Of a stretch of 64,000 nucleotides of DNA, positions 1 through 10,503 are shown one piece after another. Location: positions 43,075 to 107,074 of the forward strand of contig NZ_FQTV01000014.1 of assembly GCF_900128905.1 (NCBI RefSeq), read 5' to 3'. The notes under the pieces were generated by a model. The model did not search any database. It was not told where the DNA came from and saw only the letters and a list, made by a program, of their open reading frames with translations. How positions within the stretch are numbered: the stretch's first letter is position 1; the number at the start of each line of letters is the position of its first letter. The position numbers were made by a program, and so were the translations under genes. This stretch comes from Bacteroides luti. Its GTDB lineage: Bacteria; Bacteroidota; Bacteroidia; Bacteroidales; Bacteroidaceae.

Positions 1-1
1 C

Positions 2-487
2 TTCCGCAACAACAACTGGGACGGGGGAATGGTTAGTGGTATTCAGGCTGTTTGTGCCCGTCTGGATGGTTCCATGACTAACGATGAATTGAATAATGAG
101 GAAGGCGGAAATATTATGTTTTTGTTCTTTGCTGCAGGCGGATTTATTATATTGTTAGCTTTTATAGGTGGAATTGCTTCCTGGAGAGCGACACGCTGCC
201 CAAAATGCAAACAGCATAAACTGATGCGAACGGATTCCAAACTTCTTTCGTACCGCCATGGAGTAAAAAGAGAAGAAGTGGTGTATACTTGCCAGAATTG
301 TGGTCACAAAATAATTCGTGAAACAGAATCATCAGACGATAATTACCGCGGCGGAAGAGGTGGCCTTGGCGGAGGAATATTCCTGGGCGGCCTAGGCGGA
401 GGCTTAGGTTCCGGAGGCGGAGGATTCAGCGGAGGTAGCTTTGGCGGCGGCATGTCTGGTGGCGGAGGAGCAGGTTCAGATTTTTAA
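2..487 (+). CDS. TPM-domain (YgcG-like) membrane protein, C-terminal part
   Basis: The 5' end lies outside the window; the frame is open from base 2. The visible part holds the tail of a TPM fold (FRNNNWDGGMVSGIQ), one transmembrane helix (MFLFFAAGGFIILLAFIGGI), a four-cysteine zinc-ribbon-like module (CPKC ... CQNC) and a long Gly/Ser-rich tail ending GAGSDF. This order is typical of YgcG/TPM_phosphatase-family proteins, which are often encoded next to LemA, as here (LemA starts 14 bp downstream). The role of the family in the envelope is poorly known. The ATG at 29 is internal to the domain and is not the true start. Confidence 0.8.
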   Translation, partial: FRNNNWDGGMVSGIQAVCARLDGSMTNDELNNEEGGNIMFLFFAAGGFIILLAFIGGIASWRATRCPKCKQHKLMRTDSKLLSYRHGVKREEVVYTCQNCGHKIIRETESSDDNYRGGRGGLGGGIFLGGLGGGLGSGGGGFSGGSFGGGMSGGGGAGSDF

Positions 488-500
488 CATAACAACAAAA

Positions 501-1094
501 ATGAATATAAACATGAAAAAGTCAGTAATTATTGCCATTGCGGTAATTGTTCTTATTGCATTACTTGGTTCAAGTGCTTATAACTCAATGGTAGATAAAC
601 AAGAAGGTGTAACAAAAGCTTGGTCGAACGTAGAAAATCAATATCAGCGTCGTTCTGATCTTATCCCAAATCTTGTTAATACAGTAAAAGGATATGCTAA
701 ACACGAAAAAACAACTTTGGAAGGAGTTATTGCTGCTCGTTCTAAAGCTACCCAGATAACCATTGATCCTGATAAGTTGACTCCAGAAAAATTGCAGGCT
801 TACCAAAAAGCACAAGGTGATGTTACAACTGCTCTAGGTAAACTGTTAGCTATCACTGAAAACTATCCTGATTTAAAAGCTAACCAGAATTTTCTTGAGT
901 TACAAGCGCAGTTGGAGGGTACAGAAAATCGTATAGCAGTAGAACGCGGACGTTTCAACGAATTAGCAAAAGAGTATAACGCTTATATCCGCAAATTCCC
1001 AAGAAATATGTTTGCAGGAATGTTTGGCTTTGAAAAAAGACCGTATTTTGAAGCAGAAGCTGGCTCTGAAAAAGCTCCGGCAGTAGAGTTCTGA
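501..1094 (+). CDS. lemA: LemA family protein
   Basis: This 197-residue protein starts with a single N-terminal membrane anchor (MKKSVIIAIAVIVLIALLG) followed by the LemA core: YNSMVDKQEGVTKAWSNVENQYQRR, then DLIPNLVNTVKGYAKHEKTTLE. The rest is a helical bundle, with FAGMFGFEKRPYFEA near the end as in many family members. The start is ATG 501 or ATG 513; the longer open frame back to 441 overlaps the TPM gene and is not needed. It probably forms an operon with the upstream TPM gene. LemA proteins are small helical membrane proteins of uncertain function. Confidence 0.9.
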   Translation: MNINMKKSVIIAIAVIVLIALLGSSAYNSMVDKQEGVTKAWSNVENQYQRRSDLIPNLVNTVKGYAKHEKTTLEGVIAARSKATQITIDPDKLTPEKLQAYQKAQGDVTTALGKLLAITENYPDLKANQNFLELQAQLEGTENRIAVERGRFNELAKEYNAYIRKFPRNMFAGMFGFEKRPYFEAEAGSEKAPAVEF

Positions 1095-1102
1095 TACAAA
1101 GA

Positions 1103-1134
1103 TTTGTCTACAAGAAAAAAATACAGTACTTTTG
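1103..1134 (+). promoter_or_regulatory. Promoter of purM-prfA-pyrF
   Basis: TTTG at 1103-1106 and TACTTTTG at 1127-1134 are separated by 20 bp, which matches the Bacteroides sigma factor consensus (TTTG / TAnnTTTG). It begins just after the lemA stop and leaves a leader of about 30 nt before the ATG at 1170. Confidence 0.75.
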
Positions 1135-1169
1135 CACGCTGTATACAAAATCCTTTTATATAACTAAAA

Positions 1170-2336
1170 ATGAGTAATCAACGATACATGCAGCGTGGCG
1201 TTTCTGCATCAAAAGAAGATGTGCATAACGCTATAAAGAACATCGACAAGGGAGTATTCCCTAAAGCTTTCTGTAAAATTATTCCTGATATTTTGGGAGG
1301 TGATCCTGAATATTGTAACATTATGCATGCCGACGGAGCTGGAACTAAATCAAGTCTGGCATATCTTTACTGGAAAGAAACTGGCGATATTTCTGTGTGG
1401 AAAGGCATTGCACAGGATGCGTTGATTATGAATATTGACGATTTGCTTTGCGTTGGTGCAGTAGACAATATTCTGGTATCTTCTACTATCGGCCGTAACA
1501 AGTTATTAATTCCAGGAGAAGTTATCTCAGCTATCATCAATGGAACAGATGAATTACTTGCCGAACTTCGTGAAATGGGTGTGGGTGTTTATGCTACCGG
1601 CGGTGAAACTGCAGATGTTGGTGATTTGGTTCGTACTATCATCGTGGATAGTACTGTAACTTGCCGCATGAAGCGCAGTGATGTAATCGACAATGCCAAT
1701 ATCCGTCCAGGAGACGTTATTGTAGGGCTTGCTTCTTATGGACAAGCTACATACGAAAAAGAATACAACGGAGGTATGGGTAGTAACGGACTTACTTCTG
1801 CCCGCCATGATGTATTTGCCAAATATCTTGCAGAAAAATATCCTGAAAGCTATGATGCTGGCGTTCCTGAAGATCTAGTTTATTCCGGGAATTTAAAGCT
1901 GACCGATCCGATCGAAGGTATCAGCCTTGATGCAGGAAAAATGGTTCTCTCTCCTACCCGTACTTATGCTCCGGTTGTTAAGAAATTGCTTGATGCTCTT
2001 CGTCCTGAAATTCATGGTATGGTTCATTGCTCTGGTGGTGCTCAGACAAAAGTGCTTCACTTTGTGGATAATGTAAGAATTATAAAAGACAATCTCTTCC
2101 CTGTACCTCCATTGTTTAAGACTATTAAAGAACAATCTGGCACAGATTGGAGTGAAATGTACAAGGTGTTTAATATGGGCCATCGTCTGGAAGTATATCT
2201 TTCACCAGAACATGCAGAAGAAGTTATTGCTATTTCCAAGTCATTCGGAATTGACGCGCAAATCGTTGGACGCATTGAAGAATCTGGTAAAAAAGAGCTG
2301 ATTATTAAAAGTGAATTCGGAGAGTTCATATATTAA
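1170..2336 (+). CDS. purM: Phosphoribosylformylglycinamidine cyclo-ligase (AIR synthase)
   Basis: This protein of 388 residues would convert FGAM to AIR with ATP, the fifth step of purine synthesis, in the cytosol. The sequence has the AIR-synthase N-terminal core (IMHADGAGTKSSLAYLYWKETG, then DALIMNIDDLLCVGA) and the glycine-rich segment ATGGETADVGDLVRTII, followed by the C-terminal AIRS_C domain (IHGMVHCSGGAQTKVLHF, VFNMGHRLEVYL). It is somewhat longer than the usual 340-350 residues of PurM, as is common for the Bacteroides version. The gene sits 3 bp before prfA and has its own consensus promoter, so purM, prfA and pyrF probably form one transcript. Confidence 0.88.
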   Translation: MSNQRYMQRGVSASKEDVHNAIKNIDKGVFPKAFCKIIPDILGGDPEYCNIMHADGAGTKSSLAYLYWKETGDISVWKGIAQDALIMNIDDLLCVGAVDNILVSSTIGRNKLLIPGEVISAIINGTDELLAELREMGVGVYATGGETADVGDLVRTIIVDSTVTCRMKRSDVIDNANIRPGDVIVGLASYGQATYEKEYNGGMGSNGLTSARHDVFAKYLAEKYPESYDAGVPEDLVYSGNLKLTDPIEGISLDAGKMVLSPTRTYAPVVKKLLDALRPEIHGMVHCSGGAQTKVLHFVDNVRIIKDNLFPVPPLFKTIKEQSGTDWSEMYKVFNMGHRLEVYLSPEHAEEVIAISKSFGIDAQIVGRIEESGKKELIIKSEFGEFIY

Positions 2337-2339
2337 ATT

Positions 2340-3455
2340 ATGGCAGAATATAACAATACAATATTAGATAAACTTGAAGGTTTGGTGAGCCGCTTCGAAG
2401 AAATATCGACTCTTATTACCGACCCTGATGTAATTTCAGATATGAAGCGTTACGTGAAACTAACCAAGGAATACAAAGAATTGGAAAATATCATGAACGC
2501 CCGCAAAGAGTATATACAAATGCTCGATGGAGTTGAGGAAGCCAAAGTAATTCTGGATACTGAACAAGATCAGGAAATGCGTGAAATGGCAAGAGAAGAA
2601 TTAAATGCCTGCCAATCCCGCATTCCGGAACTGGAAGAGGAAATAAAACTCCTCCTTGTTCCTGCCGATCCTCAGGATGGAAAGAATGCAATTGTTGAAA
2701 TCCGTGGTGGAACAGGTGGCGATGAAGCTGCCATTTTTGCCGGAGATTTATTCCGCATGTATGTAAAATACTGTGAAGCTAAAGGATGGAAAGTTGAGGT
2801 AACAAGTACAAGTGAAGGAACATCCGGAGGATTCAAGGAAGTTGTCTTTACCGTAAGCGGTGAAAACGTATACGGAACTTTGAAATATGAATCGGGCGTA
2901 CACCGTGTGCAGAGAGTTCCTGCCACTGAAACTCAAGGGCGTGTTCATACATCAGCTTCTTCCGTAGCTGTACTTCCAGAAGCTGAAGAATTTGATGTAG
3001 AAATCAATGAAGGCGAAATTAAATGGGATACATTCCGTTCGGGTGGTGCTGGTGGTCAGAACGTAAACAAAGTAGAATCAGGTGTTCGTTTGCGTTATAT
3101 CTGGAAGAATCCGAACACGGGTATTGCAGAAGAAATTCGAATAGAATGTACTGAAACCCGTGACCAACCAAAGAATAAAGAAAGAGCACTTACACGACTT
3201 CGTTCTTTCATTTACGACAAAGAACATCAGAAATATCTGGATGATATTGCTTCCAAGCGTAAAACAATGGTTTCTACAGGTGACCGTTCGGCTAAAATTC
3301 GTACCTACAACTATCCGCAGGGGCGTATCACCGATCACCGCATAAACTATACTATCTATAACCTTTCTGCCTTTATGGACGGAGACATTCAAGATTGCAT
3401 TGACCGTCTGATTGTAGCGGAAAATGCTGAACGAATGAAAGAAAGTGAATTATAA
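2340..3455 (+). CDS. prfA: Peptide chain release factor 1
   Basis: RF1 recognises UAA and UAG in the ribosomal A site and triggers peptide release. The 371 residues include the GGQ loop in [18 protein letters not shown], whose glutamine is the target of methylation, and the RF1-type codon-recognition tripeptide in [15 protein letters not shown] (PAT, the PxT signature; RF2 would have SPF). The length and domain order are normal for RF1. The gene follows purM by 3 bp and is followed closely by pyrF. Confidence 0.97.
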   Translation: MAEYNNTILDKLEGLVSRFEEISTLITDPDVISDMKRYVKLTKEYKELENIMNARKEYIQMLDGVEEAKVILDTEQDQEMREMAREELNACQSRIPELEEEIKLLLVPADPQDGKNAIVEIRGGTGGDEAAIFAGDLFRMYVKYCEAKGWKVEVTSTSEGTSGGFKEVVFTVSGENVYGTLKYESGVHRVQRVPATETQGRVHTSASSVAVLPEAEEFDVEINEGEIKWDTFRSGGAGGQNVNKVESGVRLRYIWKNPNTGIAEEIRIECTETRDQPKNKERALTRLRSFIYDKEHQKYLDDIASKRKTMVSTGDRSAKIRTYNYPQGRITDHRINYTIYNLSAFMDGDIQDCIDRLIVAENAERMKESEL

Positions 3456-3468
3456 AATTGATTTTCCA

Positions 3469-4293
3469 ATGAATAAACAACAATTATTTGAAAATATAAA
3501 ACGCAAAAAATCGTTCCTTTGCGTTGGTCTTGATACTGATATCAAGAAAATTCCGGCACATTTGCTGAAAGAAGAAGATCCGATCTTTGCATTCAATAAA
3601 GCAATCATTGACGCTACTGCCGATTTATGTATCGCCTATAAACCAAACCTTGCCTTTTATGAAAGTATGGGTGTAAAAGGTTGGATAGCTTTTGAAAAGA
3701 CAGTTAATTACATCAAAGAAAATTATCCTGATCAGTTTATTATTGCCGATGCTAAACGTGGCGATATTGGTAACACCAGTGAAATGTATGCTCGTTCTTT
3801 CTTTGATGAACTAAATATTGATTCAGTAACTGTTGCTCCTTATATGGGCGAAGACAGTGTAAAACCATTCCTTATTTATCCTGAGAAATGGGTTATTCTA
3901 CTTGCATTAACTTCTAATAAAGGATCACATGATTTTCAGCTTACAGAAGATGTCAACGGAGAACGTTTGTTCGAAAAAGTTTTAAAGACTTCTCAACAAT
4001 GGGCTTCTGACGAACAAATGATGTATGTAGTTGGAGCTACTCAAGGAAAGATGTTCCTGGACATTCGTAAACATGTACCAAATCACTTCCTTCTTGTTCC
4101 GGGAGTAGGTGCTCAAGGAGGTTCACTTGAAGAAGTGTGCAAATATGGTATGAATAAAATGTGTGGACTAATTGTAAATTCTTCACGTGGTATTATTTAT
4201 GCTGATAAAACTGAAAAATTTGCAGAAGAAGCAAGAAAGTCTGCTAAAGCTGTTCAGACTGAAATGGAAGAGCAATTAAAAGCTATTCTATAA
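3469..4293 (+). CDS. pyrF: Orotidine 5'-phosphate decarboxylase, long (type 2) form
   Basis: It decarboxylates OMP to UMP, the last step of de novo pyrimidine synthesis. Visible motifs are [13 protein letters not shown] at the N-terminus, the catalytic segment [13 protein letters not shown] (Lys and Asp of the DxKxxD type), and VPGVGAQGG near the C-terminus. The length of 274 residues fits the longer family-2 enzymes. I chose ATG 3469, 13 bp after the prfA stop; a GTG at 3445 would overlap prfA and adds residues that the family lacks. Confidence 0.95.
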   Translation: MNKQQLFENIKRKKSFLCVGLDTDIKKIPAHLLKEEDPIFAFNKAIIDATADLCIAYKPNLAFYESMGVKGWIAFEKTVNYIKENYPDQFIIADAKRGDIGNTSEMYARSFFDELNIDSVTVAPYMGEDSVKPFLIYPEKWVILLALTSNKGSHDFQLTEDVNGERLFEKVLKTSQQWASDEQMMYVVGATQGKMFLDIRKHVPNHFLLVPGVGAQGGSLEEVCKYGMNKMCGLIVNSSRGIIYADKTEKFAEEARKSAKAVQTEMEEQLKAIL

Positions 4294-4301
4294 AAATACA
4301 C

Positions 4302-5528
4302 ATGACAAACGAACGAAAGATAGTCAACGACCCGGTTTTCGGATTTATCAATATTCCGGGGGGATTATTATATAATATAATCAGCCATCCATTATTGTAC
4401 AGGTTAACCCGTATAAAACAGATGGGGCTATCTTCGGTTGTTTATCCTGGTGCACAACACACTCGTTTTCAACATTCACTGGGAGCTTTTCATCTAATGA
4501 GTGAAGCTATCGCTCAACTTCGGAGCAAAGGAAACGAAATTACTCAGGAAGAATCAGATGGAGTACTGGCTGCCATTTTACTGCACGACATTGGTCACGG
4601 TCCGTTTTCGCATGTATTGGAAGATACAATTGTAAAAGGAATCTCACATGAAGAAATATCTCTTCTTTTTATGGAGAAGATGAATAAAGAGATGAATGGG
4701 CAACTCGATCTGGCAATCAGCATCTTCAAAGACGAGTATCATAAAAAATTTCTTCATCAACTGGTAAGCGGTCAGTTAGACATGGACCGACTCGACTACT
4801 TACGACGAGACAGCTTTTATACCGGAGTTATTGAAGGAAACATAGGTTCTGCGCGAATTATAAAAATGCTCGATATAAAAGATGATCACCTGGTTGTAGA
4901 ATCAAAAGGCATTTACTCAATTGAAAACTTTCTTACCGCCAGAAGGCTAATGTACTGGCAGGTATACCTGCACAAAACATCTGTAGCCTATGAACAAATG
5001 CTGATAAATTCTCTTTTACGTGCAAAAGAATTAGCAAGTAAAGGAATAGAATTATTTGCATCTCCTGCCCTTCGTTTTTTTCTTTATAACAACATAGATT
5101 CAAAAGAATTTTATAGAAATTCAACTTGCCTTGAAAACTTCGGGCAACTTGATGATAATGATATATGGACTGCACTAAAAGTATGGAGTAATCATTCCGA
5201 CAAAGTACTTTCTACATTAAGCCACGGCTTAATTAACAGGAACATCTTTAAAGTTGAGATTTCTTCAGATCCGGTTAGTGAAGAAAGAATGGAAAGTTTA
5301 GTCGATAAAATTAGCCAGTCAGTCCAAATTAACAAAGAAGAAGCTGTTTATTTAATTTCCACTTCAAGCATAGAAAAAAACATGTACGATCCTGCCGATG
5401 ATAGCATTGATATTATCTATAAGGACGGTACAATAAAGAATATAGCTGAAGCATCAGATATGCTAAACATTTCGCTGCTTTCAAAGAAAGTAAAGAAATA
5501 CTACCTTTGTTATCAGCGTTTAGCTTAA
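4302..5528 (+). CDS. HD-domain phosphohydrolase (dGTPase-like family)
   Basis: The 408-residue protein carries a full HD metal-binding set: a first His near QHTRFQHSLGAFHL, the HD pair in LLHDIGHGPFSH, and a later Asp in LDMDRLDYLRRDSFYTG. This layout is that of the COG1078 / YdhJ-like branch related to dNTP triphosphohydrolases and SAMHD1. The substrate cannot be read from sequence; a nucleotide or dNTP is the family-based guess. It starts 8 bp after pyrF and may be co-transcribed with it. Confidence 0.85.
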   Translation: MTNERKIVNDPVFGFINIPGGLLYNIISHPLLYRLTRIKQMGLSSVVYPGAQHTRFQHSLGAFHLMSEAIAQLRSKGNEITQEESDGVLAAILLHDIGHGPFSHVLEDTIVKGISHEEISLLFMEKMNKEMNGQLDLAISIFKDEYHKKFLHQLVSGQLDMDRLDYLRRDSFYTGVIEGNIGSARIIKMLDIKDDHLVVESKGIYSIENFLTARRLMYWQVYLHKTSVAYEQMLINSLLRAKELASKGIELFASPALRFFLYNNIDSKEFYRNSTCLENFGQLDDNDIWTALKVWSNHSDKVLSTLSHGLINRNIFKVEISSDPVSEERMESLVDKISQSVQINKEEAVYLISTSSIEKNMYDPADDSIDIIYKDGTIKNIAEASDMLNISLLSKKVKKYYLCYQRLA

Positions 5529-5667
5529 AAAAGAACTAAATATTTAGCCAACTGTACGGAAATCTAAAAAAAAAACACGAACTTTGCGCCCCAATGGTCA
5601 TATACATAGGAATGTAATCTCCATTTTACAATATTGAAAAATACTAGAATCAATCAACAATAAAAAC

Positions 5668-6708
5668 ATGGAATTTTCGGCTAAGCAAATTGCAGAATTT
5701 ATTCAGGGAGAAATAATCGGAGATGAGAACGCTAGTGTTCATACCTTTGCTAAAATAGAAGAAGGTGTGCCAGGAGCTATTTCATTCCTTTCTAATCCAA
5801 AATATACTCATTACATATATAGCACACAATCAAGTATTGTATTAGTTAATAAGGACTTCACTGCCGAACATGAAATCAAGACAACTCTTATAAAAGTAGA
5901 GAATGCCTATGAAAGTTTGGCAAAACTGCTTAACTTATATGAAATGAGCAAACCTAAAAAAGTGGGTATTGATCCACTAGCTTTCATTTCACCTACCGCT
6001 AAAATAGGTAAAGACGTATATATTGCTCCTTTTGCATGCGTAGAAGACAATGCCGAAGTAGGCGATAATACAATACTTCATCCTCACGTAACAATTGGAA
6101 GCGATGCTAAAGTGGGAAACAACTGTATCTTATATCCACATGCAACTATCTATCATGACTGCCGTGTAGGCAATAATTGCATTTTGCATGCAGGAAGTGT
6201 AATTGGAGCTGACGGATTTGGATTCGCTCCTACTCCAGAAGGATATTCAAAAATACCTCAGATTGGTATTGTTGTTCTGGAAGATGATGTAGAAATTGGT
6301 GCTAATACCTGTGTAGACAGAGCAACTATGGGAGCTACAATTATACATAAAGGAGTAAAACTGGACAATTTGGTTCAGATTGCTCATAATGACAAAATTG
6401 GTTCTCACACAGTAATGGCTGCTCAAGCTGGTGTTGCTGGTTCAACTCAAGTGGGAGAATGGTGTATGATTGGTGGTCAGGTTGGTCTAGCCGGACATAT
6501 AAAAATTGGAGACAAGGTAGGTATGGCAGCACAATCTGGCATTGCTGGCAATATTCCATCAAACACAAACGTAATGGGAGCTCCAGCATTTGATGCAAAG
6601 AAATATTTCAAATCATCTGTTGTATTCAAGAAATTACCAGAAATGTATACTACTCTCAATAATTTAGAGAGAGAATTTAATGAACTTAAGAAACAATTAA
6701 ATAAGTAA
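5668..6708 (+). CDS. lpxD: UDP-3-O-(3-hydroxyacyl)glucosamine N-acyltransferase
   Basis: It adds the N-linked hydroxyacyl chain in lipid A synthesis (third step of the Raetz pathway), as a cytosolic trimer. The N-terminal uridine-binding domain ([14 protein letters not shown]) is followed by a left-handed beta-helix of hexapeptide repeats, with [19 protein letters not shown] and the catalytic His in [12 protein letters not shown]. Its 346 residues are normal for LpxD. The downstream lpxC-fabZ start is 3 bp away, and lpxA follows, giving a tight lipid A operon. A GAACTTTG box at 5579-5586 could be a weak promoter. Confidence 0.96.
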   Translation: MEFSAKQIAEFIQGEIIGDENASVHTFAKIEEGVPGAISFLSNPKYTHYIYSTQSSIVLVNKDFTAEHEIKTTLIKVENAYESLAKLLNLYEMSKPKKVGIDPLAFISPTAKIGKDVYIAPFACVEDNAEVGDNTILHPHVTIGSDAKVGNNCILYPHATIYHDCRVGNNCILHAGSVIGADGFGFAPTPEGYSKIPQIGIVVLEDDVEIGANTCVDRATMGATIIHKGVKLDNLVQIAHNDKIGSHTVMAAQAGVAGSTQVGEWCMIGGQVGLAGHIKIGDKVGMAAQSGIAGNIPSNTNVMGAPAFDAKKYFKSSVVFKKLPEMYTTLNNLEREFNELKKQLNK

Positions 6709-6711
6709 CCA

Positions 6712-8097
6712 ATGTTGAAACAAAAAACTCTAAAAGATAGCTTTTCACTAAGAGGAAAAGGTCTTCACACTGGACTAGATCTTACTGTAACCTTCAATCC
6801 TGCTCCGGATAATCACGGATACAAGATTCAAAGAATTGATCTGGAAGAACAACCTATTATCGATGCAGTAGCTGATAATGTTATAGAAACTACTCGTGGC
6901 ACTGTTCTTGCAAAAAACGGAGTTAAAGTTAGTACAGTAGAACATGGAATGGCTGCTCTTTATGCTGCAGGGATAGACAACTGCCTGATACAGGTTAACG
7001 GACCGGAGTTTCCAATCCTTGACGGTAGCGCAGTATCCTATGTAGAAGGAATTGAGAAAGTTGGTATTGTTGAACAAACAGCTGTTAAAGATTTCTATAT
7101 TATCAAGCATAAGATTGAGTTTAAAGATGAAGAAACTGGTTCTTCTATAATGGTTCTTCCTGATGAAGATTTCAGCTTAAATGTTCTAATATCATATGAT
7201 TCTAAGATTATACCTAATCAGTATGCTACATTAGATAGTATGAACGATTTCTCAAAAGAAATTGCTGCAAGCAGAACTTTTGTTTTTGTCCGCGAAATTG
7301 AACCTTTACTTTCTGCAGGTCTTATTAAAGGAGGTGATTTAGATAACGCAATTGTAATTTACGAACGTCAGGTTTCACAAGAAAAGCTTGATGCACTGGC
7401 TGATGTTATGAAAGTGCCTCACAAAGATGCAAATCAATTAGGATACATCAATCATAAGCCACTAGTATGGGACAATGAACCAGCTCGTCACAAATTACTC
7501 GACATCATTGGTGACTTGGCTTTAATTGGAAAACCAATCAAAGGCCGTATCATTGCAACTCGTCCAGGACATACAATTAATAATAAGTTTGCCCGTCAGA
7601 TGAGAAAAGAAATCAGAAAGCACGAAATTCAGGCTCCTGGTTACAATTGTAATGAAGCTCCAATCATGGATGTAAACCGCATCCGCGAACTGTTGCCTCA
7701 CCGTTATCCTTTCCTTTTGGTTGATAAGATTATTGAAGTAGGTCCAAACCACATTGTAGGAGTAAAGAATGTTACAGTAAACGAGCCATTCTTCCAGGGA
7801 CATTTCCCACAAGAGCCTGTTATGCCGGGAGTATTGCTGGTAGAAGCTATGGCACAAACCGGAGGATTACTTGTACTGAACTCTGTAGATGAACCAGAAA
7901 GATATTCTACTTACTTTATGAAGATTGATGGAGTTAAATTCCGTCAGAAAGTAGTACCAGGAGATACACTTATCTTCAAACTGGAACTATTAGCACCAAT
8001 CCGCCGTGGCATATCAACAATGAAAGGATATGTATTTGTTGGTGAAACAGTGGCTTGTGAAGCAGAATTTATGGCTCAAATAGTTAAGAACAAATAA
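6712..8097 (+). CDS. lpxC-fabZ: Bifunctional LpxC deacetylase / FabZ dehydratase fusion
   Basis: The first ~305 residues are LpxC, the zinc deacetylase that commits UDP-acyl-GlcNAc to lipid A. Zinc-site motifs are [14 protein letters not shown], and the pair [14 protein letters not shown] and [12 protein letters not shown]. From about residue 320 the protein is FabZ, the 3-hydroxyacyl-ACP dehydratase of fatty acid synthesis: [14 protein letters not shown], and the hot-dog-fold active site [20 protein letters not shown]. The fusion is a known Bacteroidetes arrangement. It couples two enzymes that share the hydroxyacyl-ACP branch point. It is 3 bp after lpxD and 8 bp before lpxA. Confidence 0.97.
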   Translation: MLKQKTLKDSFSLRGKGLHTGLDLTVTFNPAPDNHGYKIQRIDLEEQPIIDAVADNVIETTRGTVLAKNGVKVSTVEHGMAALYAAGIDNCLIQVNGPEFPILDGSAVSYVEGIEKVGIVEQTAVKDFYIIKHKIEFKDEETGSSIMVLPDEDFSLNVLISYDSKIIPNQYATLDSMNDFSKEIAASRTFVFVREIEPLLSAGLIKGGDLDNAIVIYERQVSQEKLDALADVMKVPHKDANQLGYINHKPLVWDNEPARHKLLDIIGDLALIGKPIKGRIIATRPGHTINNKFARQMRKEIRKHEIQAPGYNCNEAPIMDVNRIRELLPHRYPFLLVDKIIEVGPNHIVGVKNVTVNEPFFQGHFPQEPVMPGVLLVEAMAQTGGLLVLNSVDEPERYSTYFMKIDGVKFRQKVVPGDTLIFKLELLAPIRRGISTMKGYVFVGETVACEAEFMAQIVKNK

Positions 8098-8105
8098 AAT
8101 TACAA

Positions 8106-8873
8106 ATGATTAGTCCATTAGCATATATACATCCCGAAGCAATAATTGGAGAAAATGTAGAAATTGCACCTTTTGTTTATATTGATAAAAATGTTGTTAT
8201 TGGTGATAACAACAAAATCATGTCCAATGTAAGCATATTATACGGAGCACGCATTGGAAACGGAAATACTATTTTTCCTGGAGCAGTAATTGGTGCTGTG
8301 CCACAAGATTTAAAATTTCAGGGAGAAGAAACTACTGCAGAAATAGGCGATAACAATACTATTCGTGAGAATGTAACTGTTAACCGTGGAACTGCAGCCA
8401 AAGGAAAAACTGTTGTTGGAAGCAATAACCTTTTAATGGAAGGAGTACACGTAGCACATGATGCTATTGTTGGCAATAGATGTATTATTGGTAATTCCAC
8501 AAAAATGGCCGGCGAAATTATCATAGACGATAATGCGATAGTCAGTGCCGCAGTATTGATGCATCAATTCTGCCGTGTAGGTAGTTATGTAATGCTTCAA
8601 GGTGGTTCACGTTTCAGCAAAGACATACCTCCATACATTATTGCAGGAAGAGATCCTATTGCTTATTGTGGGATTAATATTGTTGGTTTGCGTAGACATG
8701 GTTTCTCAAATGAATTAATTGAGAATATCCACAATGTATACCGTATTATCTACCAAAGCGGGTTGAATGTAAGTGAAGCTTTGGAGAAAGTTAAAAATGA
8801 AATTCCGTCAAGCCCGGAAATTGAATATATTATTGAGTTTGTTCAAAACTCAAAACGAGGAATAATAAGATAA
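8106..8873 (+). CDS. lpxA: UDP-N-acetylglucosamine O-acyltransferase
   Basis: It makes the first, reversible acylation of UDP-GlcNAc with hydroxyacyl-ACP in lipid A synthesis. The 255 residues consist of hexapeptide repeats (IHPEAIIGENVEIAPFV) with the catalytic His in EGVHVAHDAIVGN, the LpxA signature FSKDIPPYIIAGRDP and a helical C-terminus (YRIIYQSGLNVSEAL). It is the last gene of the lpxD-lpxC/fabZ-lpxA operon; a strong hairpin with a T run follows. Confidence 0.97.
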   Translation: MISPLAYIHPEAIIGENVEIAPFVYIDKNVVIGDNNKIMSNVSILYGARIGNGNTIFPGAVIGAVPQDLKFQGEETTAEIGDNNTIRENVTVNRGTAAKGKTVVGSNNLLMEGVHVAHDAIVGNRCIIGNSTKMAGEIIIDDNAIVSAAVLMHQFCRVGSYVMLQGGSRFSKDIPPYIIAGRDPIAYCGINIVGLRRHGFSNELIENIHNVYRIIYQSGLNVSEALEKVKNEIPSSPEIEYIIEFVQNSKRGIIR

Positions 8874-8904
8874 ACATTGCTATAGTAAGGTTTATATTCA
8901 GCAG

Positions 8905-8951
8905 AAAAGGGAAGATCATCGAATTGATGGTTCTTCCCTTTTACTTTTTTT
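8905..8951 (+). terminator. Rho-independent terminator after lpxA
   Basis: The arms AAAAGGGAAGA and TCTTCCCTTTT, with an inner TCATC/GATGG pairing (one extra T), form a stem-loop at 8905-8942, followed by ACTTTTTT. It closes the lipid A operon. Confidence 0.85.
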
Positions 8952-8973
8952 ATAAACGAATAGAACTTAATTA

Positions 8974-9003
8974 TTGTACATTTTGAGATTTTTACTACTT
9001 TTA
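8974..9003 (+). promoter_or_regulatory. Promoter of the pRiA4b-like gene and miaA
   Basis: TTG at 8974-8976 and TACTTTTA at 8996-9003 are spaced by 19 bp. The second box differs from TAnnTTTG only in its last base. The leader to ATG 9029 would be about 20 nt. Confidence 0.5.
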
Positions 9004-9028
9004 CGCCATCAATAAATTAAAAAAGAAT

Positions 9029-9589
9029 ATGGTATACAGATTCACAATCATATCTGATGAAGTTGATGATTTTGTCAGAGAAATACAAATTGATTCAGAA
9101 GCAACCTTCCAGGATTTACACGAGGCTATTCTAAAATCAGTTGACTATTCAAATGATCAAATGACCTCTTTCTTTATTTGTGATGAAGATTGGGAAAAAG
9201 AAAAAGAAATCACCCTCGAAGATATGGACAACAATTCAGAGGAAGATAGCTGGGTTATGAAAGACACACTATTAAGTGATTTAATTGAAGATGAAAAACA
9301 AAAGCTGATTTATGTTTTTGATTACATGACAGAACGTTCATTCTTCATTGAATTATCGGAAATCATCACAGGTAAAGACTTGGACAAAGCTATTTGTTCC
9401 AAGAAATCGGGTATTGCGCCTAAACAAGTCATTGATTTTGAAGATATGACAGCAACTAATACTACCATTGATTTAGACGAGAACTTCTATGGCGATGAAA
9501 CTTTTGATACTGAAGACTTTGACACAGAAGGTTTCGACATAGACATTAATAGTATTGCTGATGATTCTTTTGACAAAGGGAGCTTTTAA
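9029..9589 (+). CDS. pRiA4b ORF-3-like domain protein
   Basis: The 186-residue acidic protein begins [21 protein letters not shown] and continues [36 protein letters not shown], then [17 protein letters not shown]. This matches the plasmid pRiA4b ORF-3-like fold, a domain of unknown function found on chromosomes and plasmids. The last 40 residues are almost all Asp, Glu, Thr and Phe. The stop overlaps the miaA start (TAATG), so translation is coupled. I cannot assign a function; the domain alone is no sign of mobility here. Confidence 0.7.
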   Translation: MVYRFTIISDEVDDFVREIQIDSEATFQDLHEAILKSVDYSNDQMTSFFICDEDWEKEKEITLEDMDNNSEEDSWVMKDTLLSDLIEDEKQKLIYVFDYMTERSFFIELSEIITGKDLDKAICSKKSGIAPKQVIDFEDMTATNTTIDLDENFYGDETFDTEDFDTEGFDIDINSIADDSFDKGSF

Positions 9590-10494
9590 TGGCTAAAACC
9601 TTACTAGTTCTCATAGGGCCTACAGGTGTCGGAAAGACGGAGCTGAGTTTACGCTTGGCCGAAAAATTTGGTTCACCAATTATTTCTTCCGATTCCCGAC
9701 AGCTGTATGCCGATCTTAAAATAGGAACTGCTGCTCCTACTCCCGAGCAACTAAATAAAGTTCCACACCATTTCGTTGGCACACTTAAACTCACTGATTA
9801 CTACAGTGCCGCACAATACGAAGCAGAAGTATTAAAGCTTCTGGAAAAGCTTTTCCAATCCAAAGATGTTATTGTTATGACCGGCGGATCAATGATGTAT
9901 GTTGATGCCGTTTGCAAGGGTATTGATGATATACCGACCGTAGACAAGGAAACACGCGAACTGTTGATTCACAGATATGAAACAGAAGGATTGGAACGTC
10001 TGTGCAGTGAATTAAAGCTTCTCGACCCAGAATATTACAAGATTGTTGATCTGAAAAACCCCAAACGGGTTATTCATGCGCTGGAGATTTGCTACATGAC
10101 AGGAAAGACTTATACTTCTTTCCGTACTCGCTCTACTAGAGAAAGACCATTCCACATCATTAAAATAGGACTAACACGCGATCGGGAAGAACTTTACGAA
10201 CGAATTAACCGTCGTGTAGATATTATGATGGAAGATGGCTTGTTGGAAGAAGTAATGGCAGTTTACCCATACAAGCATCTTAACTCCCTGAATACGGTTG
10301 GCTACAAGGAGTTATTTAACTATCTCGATGGTGTTTGGGATTTACCTTTCGCTATAGAAAAAATCAAGCAAAACTCACGTATCTATTCTCGCAAACAGAT
10401 GACCTGGTTCAAAAGAGATAATGATATTACCTGGTTTCACCCTGATCAGGAAGAGGAGATAATGGATTATATTAATAAGAAGCTTAATTCTTAG
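9589..10494 (+). CDS. miaA: tRNA dimethylallyltransferase
   Basis: MiaA transfers a dimethylallyl group to A37 of tRNAs that read codons starting with U. The 301 residues show the P-loop [54 protein letters not shown], and the C-terminal signature [14 protein letters not shown] with [10 protein letters not shown]. The start overlaps the preceding stop. The gene converges on a DUF1648 gene 9 bp away, with no clear terminator between them. Confidence 0.96.
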   Translation: MAKTLLVLIGPTGVGKTELSLRLAEKFGSPIISSDSRQLYADLKIGTAAPTPEQLNKVPHHFVGTLKLTDYYSAAQYEAEVLKLLEKLFQSKDVIVMTGGSMMYVDAVCKGIDDIPTVDKETRELLIHRYETEGLERLCSELKLLDPEYYKIVDLKNPKRVIHALEICYMTGKTYTSFRTRSTRERPFHIIKIGLTRDREELYERINRRVDIMMEDGLLEEVMAVYPYKHLNSLNTVGYKELFNYLDGVWDLPFAIEKIKQNSRIYSRKQMTWFKRDNDITWFHPDQEEEIMDYINKKLNS

Positions 10495-10503
10495 CTGATA
10501 ACA

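Noticed and set aside
9029..9589. pRiA4b-like gene as a sign of a mobile element
   Set aside because: The domain is common on Bacteroides chromosomes, and the gene is translationally coupled to the housekeeping gene miaA.
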